From contig NZ_JOEQ01000007.1 of NCBI RefSeq assembly GCF_000721075.1, positions 186,001 through 250,000 of the forward strand: a DNA stretch of 64,000 bases. Reading direction: 5' to 3'. This stretch comes from Streptosporangium amethystogenes. GTDB taxonomy: Bacteria > Actinomycetota > Actinomycetes > Streptosporangiales > Streptosporangiaceae. Positions 9,318 through 17,438 of the stretch are shown here, piece after piece. The notes beneath the pieces were generated by a model. It was given only the letters and a program-made list of their open reading frames with translations. It made no database searches and was not told the DNA's origin. The position numbers and the translations under genes were made by a program. Every line of letters starts with the position of its first letter. Position 1 is the stretch's first letter.

Positions 9318-9354
9318 GGTCACTCCCGGCACAGGAACTCGATCATGTACTGGC

Positions 9355-9537
9355 TCAACCTAACCGACGGCGCCGCCGCCGCACAGGGCCCTTGGCAGCC
9401 GTCGCTCCGGCCTTCCGGCCCCCGGCGCCGGTCGACCGGCGGGCGCGCGAGGAGTGCACGGCCAGGCGTAGCGCGATCAGCCCGGCGACCAGAAGGAGCA
9501 CGACGAGCACGGTGATGATGATCTTTGCGATGTGCAT
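9355..9537 (-). CDS. Small single-pass membrane protein with basic tail
   Basis: Sixty residues: MHIAKIIITVLVVLLLVAGL forms one membrane helix, followed by a cytoplasmic tail ending in six consecutive Arg. A good ribosome-binding site (GGAGG, 5-nt spacing) precedes the ATG at 9537, which supports real expression. It lies 71 bases downstream of the DUF692 operon on the same strand and could be co-transcribed. Function unknown. Confidence 0.7.
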   Translation of the reverse strand: MHIAKIIITVLVVLLLVAGLIALRLAVHSSRARRSTGAGGRKAGATAAKGPVRRRRRRLG

Positions 9538-9608
9538 GCCGACCTCCGGGACGACTTCCCTTCCCGGGGTCCACTACCCAGTGGAGAGACAGGAAAGGCC
9601 GCAAGTTT

Positions 9609-9983
9609 CTAACGGCGCCTGGCGAAAGGCGACCATCGGCGGGGCCCGGAGCCGGGCTCAGGGGCGATGGACTCCTCCGGCAGCCGCCCCGTCGCGCGCA
9701 GCCGGCCGGCGAAGTCACGGGCGTCGGCGTGCGAGCCGCCCGGCGGCTTGGGGCGGCCTCGCGCGTACGCGTCGAACTCCGCAGCGAAGTCGTCACCGAG
9801 CAGTGCGGCCAGGTCTGGCCGGAGACGGGCCACCGTTCTGCGCCGTTTGGAGATCAGGCTGGACTCCTGGATCAGCAACCGCTCCCTGTCGAACCCCGGC
9901 GGCGCCTCCTCCCCCGCCACCAGGGCGGCCAGCAGCGCTGCCTGCGCTCCGGCCAGTGCCTCCCTGGCCGCGTCCTCAGACAC
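9609..9983 (-). CDS. Small partner protein of DUF692 enzyme
   Basis: A 124-residue Arg- and Ala-rich soluble protein. Its GTG start overlaps the DUF692 stop (GTGTCTGA), so translation is coupled. The helical pattern with conserved-looking [21 protein letters not shown] and [16 protein letters not shown] resembles the N-terminal part of DUF2063-type partners that accompany DUF692 enzymes such as BufB and TglH; this resemblance is by eye only. Likely role: binds the substrate peptide and delivers it to the enzyme (inference). Basic C-terminus ([10 protein letters not shown]). Confidence 0.75.
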   Translation of the reverse strand: MSEDAAREALAGAQAALLAALVAGEEAPPGFDRERLLIQESSLISKRRRTVARLRPDLAALLGDDFAAEFDAYARGRPKPPGGSHADARDFAGRLRATGRLPEESIAPEPGSGPRRWSPFARRR

Positions 9984-10821
9984 CGGACATCGCGCCGCGG
10001 ATCCGGCCCAGCTCCCGCTCCAGCGCGCCGTCGCTGGGGTAGTCGTCGTCCCATTCGAGCAGCACTCCCGGCGGATCCACCCTGGCGCACAGCTCCGAGA
10101 GGATGTCCAGCACCTCCTCGGGGACGTGGGCGGTGTGGGTGTCGTGCCACAGCCCTCCACGGGAGTGGCCCCCGGCGACATGGACGTAGGCGAGTTCGGC
10201 CAGCGGCAGGCCGTCCAGCGCGGCGGTGGCCGACAGACCCAGGTTGACCTGGTTCGTATAGAGGTTCGCCACGTCGACCAGGAGCCCGACGCCGGTCATC
10301 TCCACCAGTTCCCCGAGAAAGGCGGCCTCGGTCATCTCGTCCTCCGGCCAGCCGAACAGTGCCGCGACGTTCTCCAGGGCCAACGGGACGGGAAGCGCCT
10401 CCTGTGCCCGCCGCACGTTCTCCGCGACAACGGCCAGCGCGGCCCTGGTACGCGGCACCGGCAGCAGGTGACCGGCCTCCATGCCGCCCGCCCTGACGAA
10501 GGCCAGGTGCTCGCTGACCAGCGGCGCCTCCAGCGCACGCGCGCAGTCCGCCAGCCACGCCAGCCGCCGGGGGTCGGGATGCCCGGCACCGCCGATGCCC
10601 AGCCCGACGCCGTGCGGGATCACCGGCACTCCCCGGGCGCGGAGCACCCGCAGCGACTCGGGGAGCCGGGCCGGGTCGATGTTCTCGGCGACGACCTCGA
10701 CGAAGTCGACCCCGGGCAGCCGTTCCACGGTCAGGTCGATCTCCGGCCGCCAGCCGATGCCCACACCCGGCCCGGCCGCCGCCGGGAGCACCCCGTTGGC
10801 GAGCGGGGGACGCTCACCCAC
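9976..10821 (-). CDS. DUF692 family multinuclear non-heme iron enzyme (MNIO)
   Basis: A 281-residue TIM-barrel-type protein beginning the family signature at [25 protein letters not shown]. Candidate metal ligands appear in order: His70 (VIPHGVGL), His105 (LVSEHLAF), Glu150 (LALENVAA), Asp183 ([11 protein letters not shown]), His214/His219 (YVHVAGGH), Asp227 and His229 (WHDTHTAH) and Glu256 (LLEWDDD). The set matches DUF692/MNIO proteins such as MbnB and TglH, which oxidise Cys residues in ribosomal peptides. The GTG start at 10821 overlaps the stop of the upstream gene (GTGGGTGA); the frame is open to 10983 but that part lies in the neighbour's Gly-codon tract. The likely substrate is the Cys tail of that neighbour. 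Confidence 0.88.
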   Translation of the reverse strand: MGERPPLANGVLPAAAGPGVGIGWRPEIDLTVERLPGVDFVEVVAENIDPARLPESLRVLRARGVPVIPHGVGLGIGGAGHPDPRRLAWLADCARALEAPLVSEHLAFVRAGGMEAGHLLPVPRTRAALAVVAENVRRAQEALPVPLALENVAALFGWPEDEMTEAAFLGELVEMTGVGLLVDVANLYTNQVNLGLSATAALDGLPLAELAYVHVAGGHSRGGLWHDTHTAHVPEEVLDILSELCARVDPPGVLLEWDDDYPSDGALERELGRIRGAMSGV

Positions 10822-11764
10822 CGCAACCGCCCCCGCCACACCCACCACCGCAACCGGACCCGCCACCGTCACTCGATCCACCACCGTCACTCGACCCGCC
10901 ACCCGAGTCGCTCCAGCTCCCGGACCCGAAGTCACCGCCACCGCCACCGCAGGCGCCGACCGCGCAGCCGCTCCCGGAACCACTCACGCTCTGGCGCTGG
11001 AGCTCCTCCACCAGGCCCGGCTCGTCGAGCTCCCCCAGCCCGTACAGCGCGACGGGGATGCCGACGGCGAAGGCCAGGCCGGGCGCGACGGGGCGGGCGC
11101 CCCGGATGTAGGTCCGGCGGGCGGAGGCGAGCACGTCGTGGCCCGCGTGGCTCAGGACGTCGCGCAGCAACCGCTTGTGCCTCGCGTAGACGAAGAACCC
11201 TAAGAGCGCCGCGATCACTCCCACCAGCAGCGCCGCGACGCCGAGTCTCCCCCTGACACCCGAGACCAGGATGCCCACCGCGAGGACCAGCGCGACGATC
11301 GAGGTGACCAGGAGCCGGTTCAACAGTCCCCGCGCGTGGTCGAGCGCGCTCTCGGGCACCAGCAGGCCCAGCCCCAGCAGCCGGTAGCGCAGGCCGTCGA
11401 CGGCCTGTCCACCGGCCACCGCGTGGCGGAGCTCGCCCACCGGGGCGGCGCCGCCACGCTGGGCGAGCTCCGCCGTGACGGCGTGCTCGATCGGGTCGGG
11501 AGAGGGCACGGCCCCGGCGACCAGGCTGACCTGACCGCCCCGCGAGACCCGGATCACACCGGCTTTGGCCAGCATGCCGAGCGCGGTGTTGACCACCCGG
11601 CGCGGGCCTCCGGAGAGGTAGGCGAGCTCGTAGGGGGTCGGTGGCCCGCCGTGGTGGCGGATCACCGCCGAGCGGACCCGGCGGTGCTCACGGCCAAGCG
11701 TGAACGCCGTGGAGACGATGGCCAAGGCCGCGGCGAAGGCGATGACGAACAGCGGGAACCCCAT
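10814..11764 (-). CDS. TIGR04222-type membrane protein with Gly/Ser/Cys-rich C-terminal tail
   Basis: A 316-residue protein with an N-terminal membrane helix (1-20), a cytoplasmic winged-helix-like region ([24 protein letters not shown] fragmentally typical of TIGR04222), helices at about 150-170, 175-195 and 235-252, then a 58-residue low-complexity tail from residue 259. The tail has five Cys (267, 272, 305, 309, 314) in GC-AVG-AC and GCGGGCGGGGCGG contexts separated by Asp/Ser/Gly repeats. The tail resembles a modified-peptide core more than a normal domain. It is the first gene of an operon whose second gene is an MNIO enzyme. The ATG at 11764 has GGGGAAA far upstream and GGAGG at usable spacing. 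Confidence 0.85.
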   Translation of the reverse strand: MGFPLFVIAFAAALAIVSTAFTLGREHRRVRSAVIRHHGGPPTPYELAYLSGGPRRVVNTALGMLAKAGVIRVSRGGQVSLVAGAVPSPDPIEHAVTAELAQRGGAAPVGELRHAVAGGQAVDGLRYRLLGLGLLVPESALDHARGLLNRLLVTSIVALVLAVGILVSGVRGRLGVAALLVGVIAALLGFFVYARHKRLLRDVLSHAGHDVLASARRTYIRGARPVAPGLAFAVGIPVALYGLGELDEPGLVEELQRQSVSGSGSGCAVGACGGGGGDFGSGSWSDSGGGSSDGGGSSDGGGSGCGGGCGGGGCGG

Positions 11765-11871
11765 GTCCGCCTCCTCGGGGGAAAGGGATCGCAGGCGTGA
11801 CGTCCCGGGTATTCGATTGGACGCGCAAAGCCTGTCAGAAGTTTCCCCCGTCTTCGACCCCTTTGCAGCTG

Positions 11872-13671
11872 TCAGCCCAGGCGGGCGACGAGTGCCTCGT
11901 ACTCCTCCCAGAGCTCACGGGGCAGGTGGTCGCCGAAGGTCTGGAAGAAGGCGGGCATGAGCGCCGCCTCCTGCCGCCAGATCTCCTCGTCGACGCTGAG
12001 CAGCGTCCGCATGTCCTCCTCGGAGACCGCGAGACCGTCGGTGTCGAGCTCGGCGGGGAGCAGGCCGATGGGGGTGCGCACCGCCTCCGCCTGGCCGTTG
12101 AGGCGGTCGACGATCCACTTGAGCACGCGGGAGTTCTCCCCGAAACCGGGCCAGATGAACTTGCCCTCGTCGTTCTTGCGGAACCAGTTCACGTAGTAGA
12201 CGCGCGGCAACTCGGCGTGCTCACGCTGACCGATCTTGAGCCAGTGGGCGAAGTAGTCGCCCATGTTGTAGCCGCAGAAGGGCAGCATCGCGAACGGGTC
12301 GCGGCGCAGTTCGCCGACCTTGCCCTCGGCGGCGGCGGTCTTCTCCGAGGCGATGTTGGCCCCGATGAAGACGCCGTGCTGCCAGCTCAGCGCCTCCGTC
12401 ACCAGCGGGACCGCGCTGGCGCGGCGCCCGCCGAACAGGATCGCCGAGATCGGCACGCCCGCGGGATCCTGCCACTCACGGGCGATCGTCGGGCACTGCG
12501 CGGCCGGGACCGTGAAGCGGGCATTGGGATGCGCGGCCGGCTCGCCGGACTCCGGCGTCCAGTCGCGGCCCTTCCAGTCGGTCAGGTGCGCCGGGGGCTG
12601 GTCGGTGAGCCCCTCCCACCACACGTCGCCGTCGTCGGTGAGGGCGACGTTCGTGAAGATGCTGTTGCCCCAGAGCGTCTCGATCGCGTTGGCGTTGGTG
12701 GACTCGCCGGTGCCGGGAGCGACGCCGAAGAAGCCCGCCTCGGGGTTGATGGCCCGCAGCCTTCCGTCGGCGCCGAAGCGCATCCAGGCGATGTCGTCGC
12801 CGATCGTCTCGACCTTCCAGCCCGGGATGGTCGGCTGGAGCATGGCGAGGTTCGTCTTGCCGCACGCGCTCGGGAAGGCCGCCGCGACGTAGCGCGTCTC
12901 CCCTTGCGGCGGGGTGAGCTTGAGGATGAGCATGTGCTCGGCCAGCCAGCCCTCGTCCCGGGCCATCGTGCTGGCGATTCGCAGTGCGTAGCACTTCTTG
13001 CCGAGCAGGGCGTTGCCGCCGTACCCCGAACCGTAGGACCAGATCTCGCGGGTCTCGGGGAAGTGGCTGATGTACTTGGTGGCGTTGCACGGCCACGGCA
13101 CGTCGTCCTGACCGGGTTCGAGCGGGGCGCCGACCGAGTGGACCGCCTTGACGTAGCCGCCGCGCTCCTCGATGAGCCGCAGCGCGTCCTCGCCCATCCG
13201 GGTCATGATGCGCATCGACACGACCACGTACGGCGAGTCGGTGATCTCCACACCGAGCTGGGAGATCTCACCACCCAGCGGCCCCATGCAGAACGGCACG
13301 ACGTACATCGTCCGGCCGCGCATGCTGCCCTTGAAGATCTCGCCGAAGGTGCGGCGCATCTCGGCGGGGGCGATCCAGTTGTTGGTCGGCCCGGCGTCCT
13401 CCTCGCGCTCTGAGCAGATGTAGGTCCGGTCCTCGACCCGGGCGACGTCGCTGGGGTCGGAGGCGGCGTGGAAGCTGTTCTGCCGCTTGACCAGGCGTGT
13501 GAAGGTCCCTCGCTCGACCAGCAGGTTCGTCAGGCGCGTCCATTCGGCCTCGGAGCCGTCGCACCATTCGATCCGGTCCGGCTGTGTCAGCTCGGCGATC
13601 TCCCTGACCCATTCGGCCAGTTCCGCATGACTGGTCGGGCTGGTGGTGTTCACGTCTACGGTAAGGGACAC
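11872..13671 (-). CDS. pckG: Phosphoenolpyruvate carboxykinase (GTP)
   Basis: A 599-residue enzyme converting oxaloacetate and GTP to PEP, the gluconeogenic entry step. The kinase P-loop [13 protein letters not shown] is present, with the Mn/oxaloacetate region [12 protein letters not shown] and DDIAWM upstream and downstream of it, and the guanine-binding stretch near the C-terminus. Length is normal for the GTP class. The start is the GTG at 13671, preceded by AAAGGAG; an in-frame GTG eight codons upstream has no site. Several dre-like operators lie upstream (13737-13934). Confidence 0.95.
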   Translation of the reverse strand: MSLTVDVNTTSPTSHAELAEWVREIAELTQPDRIEWCDGSEAEWTRLTNLLVERGTFTRLVKRQNSFHAASDPSDVARVEDRTYICSEREEDAGPTNNWIAPAEMRRTFGEIFKGSMRGRTMYVVPFCMGPLGGEISQLGVEITDSPYVVVSMRIMTRMGEDALRLIEERGGYVKAVHSVGAPLEPGQDDVPWPCNATKYISHFPETREIWSYGSGYGGNALLGKKCYALRIASTMARDEGWLAEHMLILKLTPPQGETRYVAAAFPSACGKTNLAMLQPTIPGWKVETIGDDIAWMRFGADGRLRAINPEAGFFGVAPGTGESTNANAIETLWGNSIFTNVALTDDGDVWWEGLTDQPPAHLTDWKGRDWTPESGEPAAHPNARFTVPAAQCPTIAREWQDPAGVPISAILFGGRRASAVPLVTEALSWQHGVFIGANIASEKTAAAEGKVGELRRDPFAMLPFCGYNMGDYFAHWLKIGQREHAELPRVYYVNWFRKNDEGKFIWPGFGENSRVLKWIVDRLNGQAEAVRTPIGLLPAELDTDGLAVSEEDMRTLLSVDEEIWRQEAALMPAFFQTFGDHLPRELWEEYEALVARLG

Positions 13672-13736
13672 TGCTCGGGCTCCTTTACGCTTCACGGGGC
13701 CAAAACATCATTAACGACGGAACCGCGCTTAATCCA

Positions 13737-13752
13737 ATTGGCGTAGACCAGT
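13737..13752. promoter_or_regulatory. dre-like operator (DasR-type) upstream of pckG
   Basis: ATTGGCGTAGACCAGT matches the Streptomyces DasR element ACTGGTCTAGACCAGT at 13 of 16 positions. It lies 66 bases upstream of the pckG start, where a repressor could block transcription. Confidence 0.5.
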
Positions 13753-13881
13753 GAATTCACGCGATCAGATGTCAAGGCGCTTCCGGCCCGGCGCCTCCAG
13801 CGGTGTATAGCCTGGCAGGAGCCGCAGGGCTGTGCAGCCCCCTACCCAGAAAAAACGGCCCTAAAAAAGCCTTTCCAGCAC

Positions 13882-13934
13882 TGGTATAGGCCAATGAGAA
13901 AGGTCTAAACCAATCGGCCGACAGGTTCAGACCA
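13882..13934. promoter_or_regulatory. Cluster of three dre-like half-palindromic sites
   Basis: TGGTATAGGCCA (13882-13893), AGGTCTAAACCA (13901-13912) and AGGTTCAGACCA (13923-13934) are three related imperfect palindromes spaced 19 and 22 bases apart, roughly two helical turns. All resemble the GntR-type TGGTCTAGACCA element. They lie about 210-260 bases upstream of pckG and just downstream of the next gene's stop, so pckG is the plausible target. Confidence 0.45.
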
Positions 13935-13962
13935 ATTTATCGGCCATTCCCGCTGCCCAGCC

Positions 13963-14490
13963 TCAGGAATTCACGTCGGGCCCGGCGGCCCGGACACGGT
14001 CGACATGCCGTAGCGCGTCCCTCAGATCCGCCAGCCAGGTGTCGGTGTGGTCGCCCACCAGACGTACGCACCAGGCGAGCGCGTCACTGCGACTGCGGGC
14101 CACCCCCGCGGCCACGAGGGTGTCGAGCACCCGGCGCTCCGACTGTCTGAGCCTGGTCATGACGGGCACCGACAGTGTGGTGAACATCACCGTCTCGCCG
14201 CCCACCGCGACCCCCCAGGAGACCTTCCTGCGGAATCGGTGCTCGGCCTCCAGCGCGATCTCCACGCGCCGCTCCCTGGTCTCCTCGCGGAAGCGCAGGA
14301 TGCCGCCCTCCAGCGCGGCGGAACGCTCCACCTCCGAGACGTCGTCGCCGAGCACGGGAGCCCGGAGCCGGCCGACCACCGCGATCTCCTCGCGGTCCAG
14401 CACGATCTCGGGCTCGCCTTCGAACCACTCCCGGGGCAGCCTTCCCGAGAACCAGCCGCGCAGCTTCTCCATTGTTTTATCTTTTTCCAT
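13963..14490 (-). CDS. Hypothetical protein, possibly leaderless
   Basis: A 175-residue protein starting MEKDKTMEKLRGWFSGRLPR at the ATG at 14490. The first half is beta-rich (EIAVVGRLRAP, VEIALEAEHRFRRKVSWG), while RRVLDTLVAAGVARSRSDAL in the second half looks like a ribbon-helix-helix or small DNA-binding helix pair. The start codon touches a palindrome and a TAATCT -10-like hexamer ends eight bases upstream, so a leaderless mRNA is likely. The first ten codons are unusually AT-rich. Function unknown. Confidence 0.65.
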   Translation of the reverse strand: MEKDKTMEKLRGWFSGRLPREWFEGEPEIVLDREEIAVVGRLRAPVLGDDVSEVERSAALEGGILRFREETRERRVEIALEAEHRFRRKVSWGVAVGGETVMFTTLSVPVMTRLRQSERRVLDTLVAAGVARSRSDALAWCVRLVGDHTDTWLADLRDALRHVDRVRAAGPDVNS

Positions 14491-14505
14491 GTAATTTAGA
14501 TTACA
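14490..14505. promoter_or_regulatory. Operator palindrome on a leaderless start
   Basis: Arms TGTAAT/ATTACA surround a 4-bp centre. The site spans the probable -10 box and reaches the A of the ATG of the gene at 13963-14490, so a bound repressor would block transcription directly. It sits between that gene and a truncated TetR-family gene. Confidence 0.45.
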
Positions 14506-14524
14506 ACGTTCGCGGCCGCTGTCC

Positions 14525-14716
14525 ATGGAGATCGCCTCCCGTACCGGTCGCGATCCCCGCGACCTCGCCGTCGAGACCTTCGCCGCCGCGGTGCTCGGCG
14601 CCATGCTCCCCTCCATCGCCCGCTGGGCCGCGAACCCCTCGGAGAACCTGCCCGACCTCCTCGACACCGCCCTGGTCCAGCTCGCCGCCGGCCTCCCGCT
14701 CACCGGCACCCGGTAG
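14525..14716 (+). pseudogene. C-terminal remnant of a TetR-family regulator
   Basis: Sixty-three residues, MEIASRTGRDPRDLAVETFA and onward through LPSIARWAANPSENLPDLLDT to the stop, match the ligand-domain end of TetR-type regulators (the helix pair before the C-terminus). No helix-turn-helix or upstream coding sequence remains in any frame: coding stops abruptly at about 14510, next to the operator palindrome. It is best read as the stump left by a deletion. Its divergent neighbour was probably the original target. Confidence 0.55.
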
Positions 14717-14739
14717 GCGAGGTATCCGAGGGGCAGGGC

Positions 14740-15984
14740 CTAGCGGACGCGGGCCGCGACCGCCGGGCTGACACGCACGGCCCCGGCGAAGTTGCGGGTG
14801 GTGACGGGGACGAGCTTGACCACGTCGCCGGTCCTGGGAGCGTGCAGCATCTTGCCGTCCCCCCAGTAGATCGCCACGTGCGAGACGTAGCCGGGGTTGG
14901 TGGGGTCGTGCCGCCAGAACAGCAGGTCCCCCGGCTGGGCCTGGGCGAGCGGGATCTGCGGGCCCGAGACGAACTGCTGGTGCGTCACCCGGGGCACCGT
15001 GATCCCCGCCTGGGCGTACGCCCACTGGACCAGGCCCGAGCAGTCGAAGCTGTCCGGCCCTTCCGCACCCCACACGTACGGGCGGCCGAGCTTGCTGATC
15101 GCGGCGGTGAGCGCGGTCCTGACCTGGGGGGTGGTCATGAAGGAACCGGCCGGCCAGTTCGTGCTCCGGGGGGCCGTCAGCACCGGGTTGATCATGGCGA
15201 CCTGCCCTCCCTTGGGCAGTATCCGCAGGAGCGCGCGGCGCAGCTTCGCGGAGTCGGCCTTCGGGGCGCTCACCACGAGCGCGTTGTTCTCCGGGATGCC
15301 CAGTGCGCGGGCGGTCGGCCGGGAGACCACCGCGTCGATCGCGCCCATGCCCATCGTGGCGTAGGCGCCGACCCTCAGGTTCTGCCCGGCGGTGGTGAAC
15401 GTCTTGCCCAGCGGCATGCCCCCGTCGTTGCCCAGGACGAAGGAGACGGCGACCTCCCCCGCCGAGACGTTCCGCCATAGCCTGTCGGAGCGCGCCGTCG
15501 GCTTGGGGGTGTAGGCGCGGAACGTCGAGGGGTTCACCCCGAGCGTCTGAACCCGCTTGCCGTCCAGGATCACCTCCGCGGCGTCGGCGCGCTCCACCGC
15601 CCGCACCCCGGAGAGCTGGGCGACCTTGGCCACCACCGCCGAACTGAGCGGCTTGGGCGCCACCACGAAAAGATGCGGTTTCCGCATCGAGGTCAGCGGA
15701 GCCACCGGAGCGGGCGCCTGCGCGGACTGGACGGGCTTCGCCACCTGGGTCGGCACGGTGGCGACGGACCTGCGCATGGTGACCGTCTCCGGATCGGCCT
15801 TCGGTATCTGTGTGTAGATCATCAGACCGGTGGCCAGCACGCCGACGAGCAGAACGGCGAGGATCGGGACCGCCTGCCTCATCAGACGGGCGACGCGGCG
15901 GTCGTAGCGGAGACGGGGACGGTAGGCGAGGTCCTGGCGGGCCTCCCGAATCAGGTCGGAGACACGTGGCCGCCGATCGAACAC
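14740..15984 (-). CDS. NlpC/P60 peptidoglycan hydrolase with FtsX/MacB-like extracellular domain
   Basis: A 414-residue protein with a cytoplasmic basic N-terminus, one membrane helix (about 38-59), a Pro/Ala linker, a middle domain (about 110-255) and a C-terminal NlpC/P60 domain (about 290-405). The NlpC/P60 domain has Cys315 (DSFDCSGLVQWAY), His369 (SHVAIY) and His381 (HAPRTGD). The middle domain follows the plan of the periplasmic core of FtsX/MacB permeases, with VQTLGVNPSTFRAY, VAVSFVLG and ALGIPENNALVV. It should cut stem peptides in the wall. The GTG start at 15984 has AAGGGG upstream. Confidence 0.85.
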   Translation of the reverse strand: MFDRRPRVSDLIREARQDLAYRPRLRYDRRVARLMRQAVPILAVLLVGVLATGLMIYTQIPKADPETVTMRRSVATVPTQVAKPVQSAQAPAPVAPLTSMRKPHLFVVAPKPLSSAVVAKVAQLSGVRAVERADAAEVILDGKRVQTLGVNPSTFRAYTPKPTARSDRLWRNVSAGEVAVSFVLGNDGGMPLGKTFTTAGQNLRVGAYATMGMGAIDAVVSRPTARALGIPENNALVVSAPKADSAKLRRALLRILPKGGQVAMINPVLTAPRSTNWPAGSFMTTPQVRTALTAAISKLGRPYVWGAEGPDSFDCSGLVQWAYAQAGITVPRVTHQQFVSGPQIPLAQAQPGDLLFWRHDPTNPGYVSHVAIYWGDGKMLHAPRTGDVVKLVPVTTRNFAGAVRVSPAVAARVR

Positions 15985-16128
15985 GACATATCCCCTTCTC
16001 CCGCCGGGCCGGCCCTATGAGAGTGTCGTACACCGCCCAGCGATGCACGTGAACCCGCCAAAAATCGCCTTATCTGCGATACGGCCGAAAGACTACAAAC
16101 CCCCCGCAAAATCCTCCAAGACATGGCA

Positions 16129-16156
16129 ATCCGCCGGGACACCCGTCCCGGCGGAT
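16129..16156 (-). terminator. greA terminator hairpin
   Basis: A perfect 12-bp stem with a 4-nt loop (ATCCGCCGGGAC, acccg region, GTCCCGGCGGAT) begins 19 bases downstream of the greA stop. Confidence 0.65.
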
Positions 16157-16174
16157 CAACGGAGTACGCGGAGG

Positions 16175-16675
16175 TCAGTTGCCGACGTACGGCACGGCCT
16201 CAAGGATCTCGACGGTGTTGGAACGGCCGTTCGGCATCGTGTAGGTCGCCTTCTCACCGATCTTCTTGCCGTTGATCGCCGAGCCGAGAGGCGACTTGGG
16301 CGAGTAGACGTCGATCGGGGCACCGCTCTCCTCGCGGGAGGCCAGCAGGAAGGCGACCTCCTCGTCGTCGCCCTCGAAACGGACGGTGACGGTCATGCCC
16401 GGGCCGACCACGCCTTCGGTGCGAGGTGCCTCACCGACCTTGGCGCTGTCCAGGATCTGACGGAGATGGAAGATGCGGGCCTCCATCTTGCCCTGCTCGT
16501 CCTTGGCGGCGTGGTAGCCGCCGTTCTCCTTCAGGTCGCCCTCTTCGCGGGCCGCCTCGATCTTCTTGGCGATGTCGATGCGCCCGGGCCCCGAGAGATG
16601 CTCGAACTCAGCCTTCAGGCGGTCGTACGCCTCCTGAGTGAGCCAGGTGACGCTCTCGTTGTGGGAGTCGGCCAC
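16175..16675 (-). CDS. greA: Transcription elongation factor GreA
   Basis: A 166-residue protein with the N-terminal coiled coil carrying the REEGDLKENGGYHAAKDEQG segment, whose Asp-Leu-Lys-Glu tip enters the RNA polymerase secondary channel to trigger cleavage of backtracked RNA. The C-terminal FKBP-like domain ends SPLGSAINGKKIGEKATYTM. The GTG start at 16675 has AAGGAGA six bases upstream. It sits beside DUF4307 and mca, a conserved actinobacterial order. Confidence 0.96.
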   Translation of the reverse strand: MADSHNESVTWLTQEAYDRLKAEFEHLSGPGRIDIAKKIEAAREEGDLKENGGYHAAKDEQGKMEARIFHLRQILDSAKVGEAPRTEGVVGPGMTVTVRFEGDDEEVAFLLASREESGAPIDVYSPKSPLGSAINGKKIGEKATYTMPNGRSNTVEILEAVPYVGN

Positions 16676-16781
16676 GGGTTCTCCTTGCTTCCTCTAGGGG
16701 GCTTCGTACTTGGGGGTTGCGGACGGTCGAATCTCGACAGGCTAACAAGTTAAGCCTTCGTCCGCCTCCTCAAATGTCTCA

Positions 16782-17210
16782 CTATACGAGATAGCAGTAC
16801 TGGACGTGACCAGAAGTGGCCTGAGCACTGGTCTCTAGCCGTTCAGTAAGCCGAACATACCCCTCACCAGCTGGAATATTGACCTCCTTGCTGCCGACCT
16901 CGACGTGGCTGACGTCGGTGGCCCGCAGCCGGCAGAGCGCCGCGCGATCAGACGGTTTGACGACCTCGAACATGATCTGCACAGAATCGCCGCGGCTGGC
17001 ATCGAATGCGATGAGCTGGTCGATGACTTCCGTGTTGCCCTTGGACGCCCACATCACGTAGCCCCAGCCCCCCGCGCACACAGCGCAGAGGACCGCGATC
17101 ACGACGTGCACGACGAAGCGTCCCCTGCGCTCCGGACGGTCGGGAAAATCGTCCGGGGTGCCAAGGATCGGGCCGTTCTGACGGCCCTTCTCGGCTTCGC
17201 TGGTGGCCAT
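16782..17210 (-). CDS. DUF4307 membrane protein
   Basis: A 142-residue protein: cytoplasmic N-terminus (1-30), one membrane helix (about 31-53, FVVHVVIAVLCAVCAGGWGY) and an extracytoplasmic Ig-like domain with two Cys (residues 93 and 138). DUF4307 proteins sit between greA and mca in many actinobacteria; their function is unknown. The ATG at 17210 is preceded by AGGGAGA; the frame is open to 17477 without homology. Confidence 0.85.
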   Translation of the reverse strand: MATSEAEKGRQNGPILGTPDDFPDRPERRGRFVVHVVIAVLCAVCAGGWGYVMWASKGNTEVIDQLIAFDASRGDSVQIMFEVVKPSDRAALCRLRATDVSHVEVGSKEVNIPAGEGYVRLTERLETSAQATSGHVQYCYLV

Positions 17211-17438
17211 GACGGAATCTCCCTGCACTACCTCGGTGTTATCCGAGACAATTGTCCCCTGCGGGGGCCTCGCCCTCGCGACCGCCCAAGAGAAACTAAC
17301 CTCTTCACAGAGTGACGTAAGCCAAGGGCGCGCGGGGCACCGCGTCGAGCGGAGCGGAGGATACGGCCAGGTTAGGCCGTCCGCGAGGCGACCGACGACG
17401 ATCCGAAGCGCGACCGACACAGAGGAGACACCGAGCCC

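Noticed and set aside
9355..9537. Small membrane protein as the MNIO substrate peptide
   Set aside because: It contains no Cys, so it cannot be the modified core; it may only be co-transcribed.
10822..10983. N-terminal extension of the DUF692 frame
   Set aside because: The sequence is the out-of-frame reading of the neighbour's Gly/Cys codons (Val/Ala/Thr repeats) and has no family similarity; the GTG at 10821 fits the overlap and domain start.
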